A stretch of DNA of 64,000 bases from Paraconexibacter algicola (GCF_003044185.1 NZ_PYYB01000001.1:310001-374000); one strand, 5' to 3'. Shown: positions 16,479 to 26,731, numbered from the stretch's first letter. Program-made: numbers and translations. The notes: generated from the letters alone by a model not told the origin.

Positions 16479-16491
16479 GGAGCATATGTCC
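16479..16491. promoter_or_regulatory. Weak match to the GGACA-N3-TGTCC dyad
   Basis: GGAGC-ATA-TGTCC, 8 bp upstream of the carboxyltransferase ATG. One half-site is intact and the other has two mismatches. Listed because the position fits the other copies. Confidence 0.25.
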
Positions 16492-16501
16492 GACCGGCGC
16501 C

Positions 16502-16957
16502 TCAGGGAGACGGAGCGGTGCGCGCGTCGCGCTCGCGGGCCAGCGCGCCGAGCGCCTGCAGCGGCCCGGGCTGCGCCCACGCGCGCAGCAGCCGGCCGGC
16601 GAGCAGCGCGACGAGGCGGGCGGCCGGGCCGTCGACCCGCATCCGCAGCGTCACCTCGCAGGCGTCGTCGCCGAGCGGGCGCAGCTCGTGCTCGTAGGTG
16701 CCGCGGGCGACCGGCAGCCCGTGGACCCCGACGAGCGTCAGGCGCCGCTGCGGCTGCACCACGCCGACCTCGAGGTCGACCGGTCGCGTGCGCTCGGGGT
16801 GCAGCCCGCCGCGCACGCCGGGCGCGAGCGGCCCGTCGAGCCACGCGCGCTGCAGGCGCGGATGCCATCGGGGGCGCGCCTCCACGTCCGCGAGGACGGC
16901 CCACACCGCCTCGGCGGAGGCGGGGACGGTGGCGGTGGTCTCGGCGAGCAGCGGCAC
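16502..16957 (-). CDS. SRPBCC-family (polyketide cyclase/dehydrase-like) protein
   Basis: A 151-residue START/SRPBCC-fold protein: TTATVPASAEAVWAVLADVE at the N-terminus, then PRWHPRLQRAWLDG, a beta-rich centre and a C-terminal helix with RLVALLAGRLLRAW. Members bind lipids or cyclise polyketides; many have no known ligand. It ends close to the carboxyltransferase start and reads in the same direction, so it may be the first gene of that unit. Confidence 0.82.
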   Translation of the reverse strand: MPLLAETTATVPASAEAVWAVLADVEARPRWHPRLQRAWLDGPLAPGVRGGLHPERTRPVDLEVGVVQPQRRLTLVGVHGLPVARGTYEHELRPLGDDACEVTLRMRVDGPAARLVALLAGRLLRAWAQPGPLQALGALARERDARTAPSP

Positions 16958-17112
16958 GGGCGATCACCCGGTCTACGGGCCGCGAGGCGCGCTGCGACCA
17001 CCGCGCACGACCGCGGACGCGCCCGTGCCGCCGGTCGCGTCCCGGTCTCAGTGCGGTCTCATGTGGGGCCGGGCGGCTTGTCCGCGGCCCGCCGGTGGGG
17101 TGGGATGAGCCG

Positions 17113-18942
17113 ATGCGCCTCCGCCTTCTGCCGGCCGCCCTCGCCGCGACCGTGCTCGCGACGCCGATCGGGGTCGCCCACGCCGGCTGGGAGTCGGTCG
17201 GGCCCATCACGCTCGGCGCCAGCCCAGCCCTCCTGCAGGCCGTGGAGCGCGCGAGCGACCGCAGCGTCGTCGTCGGCCAGCTGGACGGCGCCCTCGCGAC
17301 GTTCCAGCGCCTCGCCCCCGGCGCGGCCGCCGCAACACCCCCGGTGACGGTGTCGACCACCGCGACGCGGGCCGCGTTCGGCACCATCGCCGGGGTCCCG
17401 ACCTTCGCCGTGCGGGACAACGGGCCGGAGGGCGACGGCTACTACCTGCTGCGGGTCCGGGAGGACGGGAGCGGCGCCGACCGGATCACGCCCCGGCTGA
17501 GCGTCCCCACCGCGACCCGTGTCGGGATCGGGGAGGTCGGCGGCGTGCCGCACGTCGTCCTCGTCGACGTCAGCGGGACCGACGAGCGGCTGCGGCTGTT
17601 CCGCTTCGCCGCGGGCGCCTGGACGGAGATCGCCGACATCGTCGGCGCCAACGGCTTCAACGCGGTCTCGGGCAACTCGACGGTCGGCGGCCCCAACCCG
17701 TCGGTCGTCGACCTCGGCGGGCAGCCGGGCGTCGTGTGGATCGAGCGGGACGCGGATCCCGCGGACCTGAACATCGGCACGCTGTTCGTCGCCCGTCCCA
17801 ACGGCTCCGGCGACGTGCTGCAGGAGTCGGCGGGCCTGTTCCGCATCGACCAGCAGACCGCGATCGTCTTCGACGCCCCCGGTGGCCCGTACGTCGGCGT
17901 CACCAGCCAGCACTACGACATCGCCACCCCGGACGGGCCGTACGGTCCCACCAGCGTCACCCTGTACCGCCTCGCCTTCGAGGCCGGGCGCGCCGTGTTC
18001 GTCGGGGTCGGCGGCGGTCCCGCCGCGACCGGGGACTCGACGCCCCAGTCCGCGTTCGGGCCGCTCGGCACGGGTCCCGGCCTGCTCACCACCGGAGGGA
18101 CGGCCAACGCGGTCGCGCGACGGGTGCTCGACGGCGCCCTCGTCGACCTGGGGCTCGGGTTCCCGGGCACCGGCGAGCTGGCGGCCGACATCCCGATCTC
18201 GCTGCTGCACGTCGGCGGCGCGACCGGCTCGCCGTACGCGCTGCGCGCCATCGCGACCCTGTCGGGCCTGCGCCTGGAGCTGCTGCGGCTCGTGCCCGAG
18301 GGCCTGCCCGCGCACGTGGCGGCGAACGCCACCACCGCGCAGCTGCAGCTCCCCGTGCGGACCTTCGGCCTGCCCACGCGACTGGCCCTGGAGGTCGGCA
18401 CGACGCCCGCGCAGACGCTCGACCTCAGCACCCCCGACGACGCCGACCGGCTCGCGTTCCCGGTCGCCGCGGTGTCCGGGCTGGCGCCCGGGGCGAGCAC
18501 GCCGTTCCGGCTCGTGCACCGCGACGGTCAGGGCCGGAGCACCGACGTGACCACCGGCACGATCCAGACCCCGGCGGCTCCGGGGAGCGGTCCGGCGGGT
18601 CCCGCCGGACCCGCCGGACCGGCCGGCGCCGCGGGCACGACCGCGCGGGCGCGGATCGTCGTGGTCGCCTCCTCGAACCGCCTGCGCGTGCGCCGCGGTC
18701 GCCGGGCCGCGTTCTCGCTCGTCGTCACCGAGCCGGGCAGCCTGCGCCTCGTCGTGCGGCGCGGCAGCCGCACCGTGGCGACCGTGACGCGCACCGTGCG
18801 CGCGCCCGGCCGCGCGACGATCGCCTGGAACGGCCGCAGCGGGCGGTCCGCCGCCGCGAAGGGCACCTACACCGCGACGATCACGCTGACCGCCCGGGAC
18901 GGGGCGAGCGCCCGCCTGTCCGGCCGCGTGACCGTCCGGTAG
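17113..18942 (+). CDS. Large secreted protein with collagen-like linker and C-terminal FlgD-like domain
   Basis: A 609-residue exported protein. Residues 1-24 form a Sec signal peptide (MRLRLLPAALAATVLATPIG followed by VAHA). About 450 residues of repetitive beta-rich sequence follow, with recurring GVPTFAVRD- and GVPHVVLVD-type strands suggesting a beta-propeller-like fold. A short GPAGPAGPAGPAGAAG collagen-like run lies near 495. The end resembles FlgD/Big-type Ig domains seen on actinobacterial surface proteins (GRSAAKGTYTATITLTARDG). I recognise no catalytic motif. It stands alone with a hairpin at its 3' end. A structural or adhesive role at the surface is inference. Confidence 0.82.
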   Translation: MRLRLLPAALAATVLATPIGVAHAGWESVGPITLGASPALLQAVERASDRSVVVGQLDGALATFQRLAPGAAAATPPVTVSTTATRAAFGTIAGVPTFAVRDNGPEGDGYYLLRVREDGSGADRITPRLSVPTATRVGIGEVGGVPHVVLVDVSGTDERLRLFRFAAGAWTEIADIVGANGFNAVSGNSTVGGPNPSVVDLGGQPGVVWIERDADPADLNIGTLFVARPNGSGDVLQESAGLFRIDQQTAIVFDAPGGPYVGVTSQHYDIATPDGPYGPTSVTLYRLAFEAGRAVFVGVGGGPAATGDSTPQSAFGPLGTGPGLLTTGGTANAVARRVLDGALVDLGLGFPGTGELAADIPISLLHVGGATGSPYALRAIATLSGLRLELLRLVPEGLPAHVAANATTAQLQLPVRTFGLPTRLALEVGTTPAQTLDLSTPDDADRLAFPVAAVSGLAPGASTPFRLVHRDGQGRSTDVTTGTIQTPAAPGSGPAGPAGPAGPAGAAGTTARARIVVVASSNRLRVRRGRRAAFSLVVTEPGSLRLVVRRGSRTVATVTRTVRAPGRATIAWNGRSGRSAAAKGTYTATITLTARDGASARLSGRVTVR

Positions 18943-18951
18943 CGGCCGGAC
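18934..18951 (+). terminator. Short hairpin at the end of the secreted-protein gene
   Basis: GTCCGG and CCGGAC arms, 6 bp each, enclose the stop codon region. Confidence 0.3.
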
Positions 18952-18957
18952 CCGGCC

Positions 18958-19302
18958 TCAGGGCTGCGGGGCGAGCAGGTCCTCGACGGCCGGCCGCTCC
19001 GCGGCGGGCAGCGCGCTGGCCGGGGTCCCGACGTCGACGCGCTCGTTCACCTCGGTCTCGCGGACCGTCCCCCACCAGAGGCCGAACAGGCTCACGGCCG
19101 CGATCGCGGCGAACGTGCCGCCCAGCGGCAGGCGCAGCGCCCGGTCGCGCCGGCAGGCCAGCAGCACGGCGAGGCCCAGCAGCGCGAACCAGACCGTCGT
19201 GAGCGCGATGGCGGCGACCGTCGTGCGGGCGACGATCGCCCCGAGGAACCAGGTGCCCGCCGCGACGGCGGCGACGAGCGCCAGCGGCGCGGCGACGCGC
19301 AT
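18958..19302 (-). CDS. Small membrane protein coupled to DM13 gene
   Basis: A 114-residue protein with three predicted transmembrane helices (AAPLALVAAVAAGTWFLGAI; TTVAAIALTTVWFALLGLAV; LGGTFAAIAAVSLFGLWW) and a short external-looking acidic tail, VRETEVNERVDVG onward. No family is recognised. Its ATG overlaps the stop of the DM13 gene (TGATG at 19302), so the two are made together and probably work together in the envelope. Confidence 0.72.
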   Translation of the reverse strand: MRVAAPLALVAAVAAGTWFLGAIVARTTVAAIALTTVWFALLGLAVLLACRRDRALRLPLGGTFAAIAAVSLFGLWWGTVRETEVNERVDVGTPASALPAAERPAVEDLLAPQP

Positions 19303-19724
19303 CACGAGCGGCCCAGGTCGGCGCGGGCGAGGTTCGACGTGAACGGCACGCACCAGAACACGACCGAGCTGTAGCGCCGCAGGTCGATCGACTTCGGGAT
19401 CCGGTAGCTCTGGTTGCCCTTGGAGCCCTTCAGGCGTCCGAGGTCCTTGTAGTCGTCGTCGATGCGGCCGTCGCTGCGGGCGCTCTTCGGCACCAGCCAC
19501 ACGCGCACGACCGGGCCGGGATCGATGCGGAAGCGCCGCAGGTTCAGCGTGCGGCTGCCGTCGGGACGGGCGACGACGGTCGCGACGCCGCGGGCGTCGT
19601 GGGAGGCGGGCCGCACGGTGCCGCGCAGCAGCTCGACGTTGGCGGCCATCGCGGGCGGCGCGGCCGACAGGAGCGCCACGGCCGTGGCCGCGGTCGCCAG
19701 GAGGGCGGGACGGGATCGGGGCAT
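19302..19724 (-). CDS. Secreted DM13-domain protein
   Basis: A 140-residue exported protein. It has a signal peptide of about 28 residues ending in APPAMAA and then one DM13 domain: ELLRGTVRPASHDARGVATV, LNLRRFRIDPGPVVRVWLV, DLGRLKGSKGNQSYRIP and VVFWCVPFTSNLARADL. The single Cys in FWC is the residue proposed to be redox-active or heme-linked in this family. The downstream coupled membrane protein is a likely partner. It is divergent from the epoxide-hydrolase-like gene. Confidence 0.88.
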   Translation of the reverse strand: MPRSRPALLATAATAVALLSAAPPAMAANVELLRGTVRPASHDARGVATVVARPDGSRTLNLRRFRIDPGPVVRVWLVPKSARSDGRIDDDYKDLGRLKGSKGNQSYRIPKSIDLRRYSSVVFWCVPFTSNLARADLGRS

Positions 19725-19771
19725 GGGTCGAGGATGGCGGCCCGCCGTCCCACCGTCGATGACGAACTGCT

Positions 19772-19777
19772 TACGCT
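19772..19777 (+). promoter_or_regulatory. -10-like TACGCT before epoxide-hydrolase-like gene
   Basis: TACGCT ends 7 nt before GTG 19785, the leaderless spacing seen elsewhere in the window, and decides that start over the in-frame ATG at 19734. Confidence 0.4.
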
Positions 19778-19784
19778 GCGCCGT

Positions 19785-20666
19785 GTGCAGATCAACGGCA
19801 TCGACCTCGCGGTCGACGAGCACGGGCCCGCCGACGGTCCGGTCGTCGTCCTCCTCCACGGCTTCCCGGAGCTCGCGTACTCGTGGCGCCACCAGATCGG
19901 GCCGCTGACGGACGCGGGGTACCGGCTGCTCGTCCCCGACCTGCGCGGGTACGGCCGCTCGGAGGCGCCGGCGGCGGTGGAGGACTACGCGATCGACGTG
20001 CTCGCGCGCGACGTCACCGGGATCCTCGACGCGTTCGCGGTCGAGCGGGCGGTGCTGATCGGGCACGACTGGGGTGCGGACCTCGCGTGGAAGACGACGT
20101 GGCTGCACCCCGACCGCGTCATCGCGGTGGGCGGCCTGTCGGTGCCGTTCGCGCCGCCCGCGCCCGCCCCGCCCGTCGGGCTGATGCGCCAGGGGCTCGG
20201 CGAGGACTTCTACATGGTGTGGTTCCAGGAGCCCGGGGTGGCCGAGGCCGCCCTCGAGCGCGACGTGCGGCGCACGCTCGCGACGAGCCGGCAGTGGACG
20301 GCCGCGTGGGCGCAGGAGCAGGACGACGTGCCGCCGACGCCCTCGTTCCTCACCGACGAGGAGCTCGACGTCTACGTGCGGGCCTACGAGCGCACGGGCT
20401 TCCGCGGCGGGCTGAACTGGTACCGCAACCTCGACCGCAGCTGGGAGCGGACGAAGGACCTGGACCGCCGGATCGAGGTCCCGGCGCTGTTCCTCACCGG
20501 CGAGCGCGACCCGGTCCGCCGGTTCATGCCGTCGGTGGTCATGCAGGGCTGGGTGACGGACCTGCGGGTCGACGCGGTGATCCCCGAGGCGGGGCACTGG
20601 CTGCAGCAGCACGCGCCCGAGGCGGTCAACGAGCACCTGCTCGCCTGGCTCGCCGACGTCACGTGA
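19785..20666 (+). CDS. Alpha/beta hydrolase, epoxide-hydrolase-like
   Basis: A 293-residue hydrolase with epoxide hydrolase features: oxyanion motif LLHGFPE near 28, nucleophile elbow GHDWGADLAW with Asp near 93, a cap domain with RGGLNWYRNLDRSWE carrying a candidate Tyr, and C-terminal FLTGERDP and EAGHWLQQ supplying acid and His. The opening VQINGIDLAVDEHG is where family members normally begin, in agreement with the promoter. Opening an epoxide to a diol through a covalent Asp ester is the expected reaction; haloalkane dehalogenases share the fold but have other residues. Confidence 0.88.
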   Translation: MQINGIDLAVDEHGPADGPVVVLLHGFPELAYSWRHQIGPLTDAGYRLLVPDLRGYGRSEAPAAVEDYAIDVLARDVTGILDAFAVERAVLIGHDWGADLAWKTTWLHPDRVIAVGGLSVPFAPPAPAPPVGLMRQGLGEDFYMVWFQEPGVAEAALERDVRRTLATSRQWTAAWAQEQDDVPPTPSFLTDEELDVYVRAYERTGFRGGLNWYRNLDRSWERTKDLDRRIEVPALFLTGERDPVRRFMPSVVMQGWVTDLRVDAVIPEAGHWLQQHAPEAVNEHLLAWLADVT

Positions 20667-20677
20667 CCCATCGCACA

Positions 20678-20712
20678 TGACATCGATCGATGTCACATGG
20701 TGTGATGACATC
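20678..20712. promoter_or_regulatory. 18-bp perfect palindrome plus third half-site before the UbiB-like gene
   Basis: TGACATCGATCGATGTCA at 20678-20695 is perfectly palindromic. A third TGACATC lies at 20706-20712, directly before ATG 20714. The cluster fills the short gap after the hydrolase gene and is a strong candidate for repressor binding; no regulator gene is adjacent. Confidence 0.55.
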
Positions 20713-20713
20713 C

Positions 20714-22120
20714 ATGGAGAGGACGATCGACATCGACCGCGAGCGGGCCCGCGTGGCCCGCGAGGCCGGCGCCCTGGCCCGGCCCCGCATCTGGACCGAC
20801 ACCATCGGGGCGCTCGCCACGACGGCCTGGCGGGCGGTGAGCAGCGCCGCGCCCGACGCGCCGCTCGTGCTCCTCGGCGCGGCCGCCTCCGCCGCCGGCG
20901 CGCCCGCGATCGGCCCGGTCCGCAGCGAGCCCGCCGCGATCGCCGGCGCCCAGCGGCTCGTGCGCCGCGGCGGCCCCGCCTACATCAAGCTCGGCCAGTT
21001 CGTCGCCAGCGCCGACGGGATCCTCCCGCCCGCCTGGGTGCAGGCCTTCGCCTGGTGTCGCGACGACGCGCCGCGCCTGGACACCCGGATCGTCCGGGAC
21101 GTCATCGCCCGCGAGCTCGGCGAGGACGCTCTGGCGGTCGTCGAGGAGGAGGCGCTCGCCGCCGGGTCGATCGGCCAGGTGCACCGGGCGTGGCTGCCCG
21201 ACGGCACGCCCGTGGTCGTGAAGGTCCGCCGGCCCGGGCTGCGCCGCCGGCTGCGCTCGGACATCGGGGCGCTCGCCCTCGCCGCCGCCGGCGCGGAGCG
21301 GATGAGCGAGGACGTCGCCGCGCTCAACCTGCCGGGGTTCGTCGAGCTGTTCGCGCAGCTCACCCTCGAGGAGCTCGACTTCCGCCTCGAGGCCCACAAC
21401 CTCGTCCAGAGCGCCGCGATCTACCGCGACTGCGGCCTGGACTTCGTGCAGGTCCCGCGGCCGATCGACGGGCTCGTCACCTCGCGGGTGCTCGTCATGG
21501 AGCACGTCGCGGGCGTGCCCTACGACCGGGCGGGCGAGGAGCTCGACGCCGACGTCGACGGCGAGCGTCTGCTGCAGCTGGCGATCGGCGGCGTGCTGAC
21601 CAGCACGCTCCTGCACGGGGTCTTCCACGGCGACCTGCACGCCGGCAACGTGCTCGTCCGTCACGACGGGACGTTCGCCCTCGTCGACTTCGGGATCTGC
21701 GGACGGCTCTCCGAGGAGCAGCGCGCCGCGCTCGGCGCGTACCTCATGGGCTTCGCGGCGGGCGACGCCGCCGCCCAGATCCACGCGCTGCGCCGCTTCG
21801 GCGCGATCCCGGCCGACGCGGACGCCGACGCGCTCGTGGCCGAGCTCGGCGCGGAGCTCGAGCGGCTCGGCCACCGCGCCGACGGGGCCGTGACGTTCGA
21901 GCGGCTCGGCGACACCGTCGGCCGGCAGCTGGCGATCCTCTCCCGCAACGGGTTCCGGATGCCGAAGGGGCTCGTGCTGTTCTTCAAGAACCTGCTGTAC
22001 CTGTCGAGCTTCGCGGCGGCGATCGCCCCGCAGGCCGACCTGTTCAGCACGATCGAACGGGCGCTGGGCGACCTCGACGCCGAGCACGCCGCGCGCCTGG
22101 GCGCCGCCCTCGCCGCCTGA
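20714..22120 (+). CDS. ABC1/UbiB (AarF) family atypical kinase
   Basis: A 468-residue ABC1-family protein. The family's KxGQ motif appears as YIKLGQFVASADGILP near 92, the alanine-rich nucleotide loop as AAGSIGQVHRA, the ATP-lysine segment as VVVKVRRPGL, the catalytic loop as FHGDLHAGNVLV, and the metal-binding motif as LVDFGICG. Members support quinone biosynthesis or lipid homeostasis with ATPase rather than protein kinase activity. ATG 20714 (MERTID) is taken because earlier in-frame ATGs at 20690 and 20705 lie within the operator cluster. The C-terminus has the hydrophobic LFFKNLLYLSSFAAAI, a likely membrane contact. Confidence 0.9.
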   Translation: MERTIDIDRERARVAREAGALARPRIWTDTIGALATTAWRAVSSAAPDAPLVLLGAAASAAGAPAIGPVRSEPAAIAGAQRLVRRGGPAYIKLGQFVASADGILPPAWVQAFAWCRDDAPRLDTRIVRDVIARELGEDALAVVEEEALAAGSIGQVHRAWLPDGTPVVVKVRRPGLRRRLRSDIGALALAAAGAERMSEDVAALNLPGFVELFAQLTLEELDFRLEAHNLVQSAAIYRDCGLDFVQVPRPIDGLVTSRVLVMEHVAGVPYDRAGEELDADVDGERLLQLAIGGVLTSTLLHGVFHGDLHAGNVLVRHDGTFALVDFGICGRLSEEQRAALGAYLMGFAAGDAAAQIHALRRFGAIPADADADALVAELGAELERLGHRADGAVTFERLGDTVGRQLAILSRNGFRMPKGLVLFFKNLLYLSSFAAAIAPQADLFSTIERALGDLDAEHAARLGAALAA

Positions 22121-22132
22121 CCCCGAGCCGGC

Positions 22133-24490
<2,358 letters not shown>

Positions 24491-24494
24491 GCGC

Positions 24495-24899
24495 TCAGGC
24501 CTGGTTGAGCCGCACGAGCGTGCCGGCGGGGTCGCGCAGCGCGCAGTCGCGGACCCCGTAGGGCTGGTCGACGGGCTCCTGGACGATCTCGGCGTCGGTG
24601 GCCTGGAGCCGCGCGAACGTCGCGTCGAGGTCGGCGGTGGCGAGCGTGAGGCTCGCGTACGTGCCCTTGGCCATCATCTCGCGCACGGCGGTCCGCTCGG
24701 CGTCGGTGATCCCCGGGGTCGCGTCGGGCGGGTACAGGACGATCGAGGTGCCGCCCTCGGCGGGCCCGAGCGTGATCCAGCGCATCGTCCCGGAGCCGAC
24801 GTCGTTGCGGACCGCGAAGCCGATCGCGTCACGCCAGAACGCGAGCGAGGCCTCCGGGTCGGTGTGGGGCAGCATCACGTGGTGCACGGTGAGGTCCAT
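24495..24899 (-). CDS. VOC (glyoxalase/bleomycin-resistance-like) family protein
   Basis: A 134-residue vicinal-oxygen-chelate protein. It opens LTVHHVMLPHTDPEASLAFW and has the internal repeat YASLTLATADLDATFARLQ, ending CALRDPAGTLVRLNQ, the usual betaalphabetabetabeta pairs. His near 5 and Glu/Asp residues could bind a metal. Placed between an AraC regulator and a UvrA-like gene, it could bind or modify the same toxic compound. Function beyond the fold is unknown. Confidence 0.85.
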   Translation of the reverse strand: MDLTVHHVMLPHTDPEASLAFWRDAIGFAVRNDVGSGTMRWITLGPAEGGTSIVLYPPDATPGITDAERTAVREMMAKGTYASLTLATADLDATFARLQATDAEIVQEPVDQPYGVRDCALRDPAGTLVRLNQA

Positions 24900-24909
24900 G
24901 GGCGCCACG

Positions 24910-25368
24910 CTAGCCCGCCCGGCCACGATCGGCTTCTCGATTCCTGACCGGTCGGGTGACCTGCTTGGCGACGCACGCCGGCACCCCGGGCAGTCCGGGT
25001 CCGGCGCCGGCCCGGTACGCGCTGGGGGTCACGCCGACGAGCTCGGTGAAGCGGCTGCTGAAGGTGCCCAGCGACGAGCAGCCGACCGCGAAGCAGACCT
25101 CGGTGACCGTGCGGTCGCCGCGGCGCAGCAGCGCCATCGCGCGCTCGATGCGGCGGGTCATCAGGTACTGGTAGGGCGACTCCCCGTAGGCGGCGCGGAA
25201 GCGTCGGCTGAAGTGCCCGGGGGACATCGCGGCGTCGCGGGCGAGCGCCGCGACGTCGAGCGGCCGGTCGTACTCGCGGTCGATGCGGTCGCGGACCCGT
25301 CGCAGCCGCACGAGGTCGTCGAGGCGCTGCTGGTCGGCGGACGGGGTGGTGGGCGTTCGCGGGGCCAC
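24910..25368 (-). CDS. AraC/XylS-family regulator (DNA-binding domain only)
   Basis: A 152-residue protein made essentially of the AraC double helix-turn-helix: LDVAALARDAAMSPGHFSRR, then YQYLMTRRIERAMALLRRG, and VTEVCFAVGCSSLGTFSSRF. There is no N-terminal ligand domain. GTG 25368 is supported by TAGACT (complement of 25377-25382) 8 nt upstream. Short stand-alone AraC proteins next to VOC genes are common in actinobacteria. It probably controls its own operon with the VOC and UvrA-like genes. Confidence 0.87.
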   Translation of the reverse strand: MAPRTPTTPSADQQRLDDLVRLRRVRDRIDREYDRPLDVAALARDAAMSPGHFSRRFRAAYGESPYQYLMTRRIERAMALLRRGDRTVTEVCFAVGCSSLGTFSSRFTELVGVTPSAYRAGAGPGLPGVPACVAKQVTRPVRNREADRGRAG

Positions 25369-25376
25369 GCCCCGCG

Positions 25377-25382
25377 AGTCTA
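25377..25382 (-). promoter_or_regulatory. -10-like TAGACT before the AraC operon
   Basis: Lies 8 nt before GTG 25368, supporting that start and a leaderless transcript for the AraC-VOC-UvrA operon. Confidence 0.4.
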
Positions 25383-25399
25383 CGTCGCGCGTCGCGGGT

Positions 25400-26101
25400 T
25401 CAGGCGGCGGCGAGCTCCCGCGCGCGGAGGTCCCAGCGCAGCTCCTTGGCCCCGGACTCGTAGGCGTCGACCACCGTGACGGCGACCTCGGCGGCGGAGA
25501 GGCCCTCGGGCAGCTTGGGCGGCGTGCCCGCGAGCGCGTGGTCGGCGAACCGCGTGTCGAGATGCGGCAGCCGCGCGTCGAGGACCGAGATGTGGTCGCG
25601 GCGCAGCTCACGGCGCACCGCGGTCAGGTACGCGCTGAGCGCGGCCTTCGACGCGGAGTAGGCGGCCAGGCCGGCGGTCGGGTACTCGGCGACGACCGCG
25701 GTGACGGCGCCGAGCCGGCCGGGCCCGTCGATGTGGGCGGCGGCCGCGCGCAGCACGGCGATGGCCGACGTGGCGTTGACGGCCATGAGCTGCTCGGCGA
25801 TCTCGTCGTCGAGCTCGCGCGCGTCGCCGAACGCGGCGACCCCGTGGGCGATCATGCAGCCGTCGAGCCCGCCGAGGGCGGCGGCGAGCGCGTCGACGGC
25901 CGGTCGGCACGACCCGACCCGGGTCGCCTCGAAGCACGCGACGGGGGCGCCACCGAGCTCGTCGGCGAGCTCCTCGAGGCGGCCGCGGTCGCGGCCGAGC
26001 AGCGCGAGCTCTGCCCCGCGTGCCGACAGCTCGCGCGCGAGCTGCGTGCCCAGGGCGCCCGTGGCGCCGGTGATGAGGATCCGCTGCTCGTCCAGTCCCA
26101 T
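25400..26101 (-). CDS. Short-chain dehydrogenase/reductase
   Basis: A 233-residue SDR with TGATGALG at 11-18, a catalytic YSASKAALSAYLTAV segment near 150, and a short C-terminus. An alanine/aspartate-rich linker follows. The gene stands alone, reading leftward toward the AraC operon. Substrate not predictable. Confidence 0.88.
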   Translation of the reverse strand: MGLDEQRILITGATGALGTQLARELSARGAELALLGRDRGRLEELADELGGAPVACFEATRVGSCRPAVDALAAALGGLDGCMIAHGVAAFGDARELDDEIAEQLMAVNATSAIAVLRAAAAHIDGPGRLGAVTAVVAEYPTAGLAAYSASKAALSAYLTAVRRELRRDHISVLDARLPHLDTRFADHALAGTPPKLPEGLSAAEVAVTVVDAYESGAKELRWDLRARELAAA

Positions 26102-26132
26102 ACCGCAGGTACGGCCGACCGGGCGCGTCGGA

Positions 26133-26546
26133 CTACGACGCGCCGCGATAGGGCCCGGCGGGCGCGCGGTCCAGGAGCGCGTGCGCGGCGTCGAGGTCCT
26201 GCTGCACGTGCAGCGTGTCGACGAGGCCGCTGAGCTCGAGCACGCGCAGGACGGCGCCGGGCGTCGCGACGGCGACGCAGTGGTTGCCGGCGGCGATCGC
26301 GCGGCGCGCGCTGTTGAGCAGCACGGCGAGCCCGGTCGAGTCGACGAAGCGGGTGCCGCGCAGGTCGAGGATCACGTGCCGCTCGGAGCGGCTGAGCGTC
26401 CGGAAGGTGGCCGCGTGGGTGGGGGTGGTGGCCAGGTCGAAGTCGCCGCTGACCGTGAGGACGACGCGGTCGGCCCGCTCCTCGACGGTGACGGTCGAGG
26501 CGGGGACACCGGCGGCGTCGGACGGGGAGCTGGGCATCTCGCTCAC
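26133..26546 (-). CDS. STAS-domain anti-sigma-factor antagonist-like protein
   Basis: A 137-residue single-domain STAS protein: VVLTVSGDFDLATTPTHA, then HVILDLRGTRFVDSTGLAVLLNSARR with the phosphorylatable Ser in DSTG near 70. SpoIIAA-type proteins release a sigma factor by binding its anti-sigma partner when unphosphorylated. No anti-sigma kinase or sigma gene is next to it. GTG 26546 or ATG 26537 could be the start. Confidence 0.87.
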   Translation of the reverse strand: MSEMPSSPSDAAGVPASTVTVEERADRVVLTVSGDFDLATTPTHAATFRTLSRSERHVILDLRGTRFVDSTGLAVLLNSARRAIAAGNHCVAVATPGAVLRVLELSGLVDTLHVQQDLDAAHALLDRAPAGPYRGAS

Positions 26547-26645
26547 GGGGTGGGGAGGTCGCGGGGAGCCCGTGTGGGTGGATGCGCGGTGCGCGGCCGG
26601 GTCCCCGCCGGTCCTCCGAGTCTAGGCGCTCGGTGGCGGGAACGG

Positions 26646-26720
26646 GCGCGGGCCCCAGGACGGGGCCCGCGCCGGCACGACGAGGTGCCCGGCCGCCCCC
26701 GGGGGCTGGGGCGGCCGGGC
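26646..26720 (-). terminator. Two strong tandem hairpins after the fasciclin gene
   Basis: The 185-nt gap after the fasciclin stop contains two perfect stems. At 26687-26720 the arms GCCCGGCCGCCCC and GGGGCGGCCGGGC (13 bp) flank an 8-nt loop. At 26646-26672 the arms GCGCGGGCCCC and GGGGCCCGCGC (11 bp) flank a 5-nt loop. Neither has a U tract. Confidence 0.6.
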
Positions 26721-26731
26721 GGTGCCGAGGA

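Noticed and set aside
24907-24912. TAGCGT 7 nt before the VOC gene as another leaderless promoter
   Set aside because: It overlaps the TAG stop codon of the AraC gene inside a tight operon, so the match is probably fortuitous. It was left out of the leaderless list.
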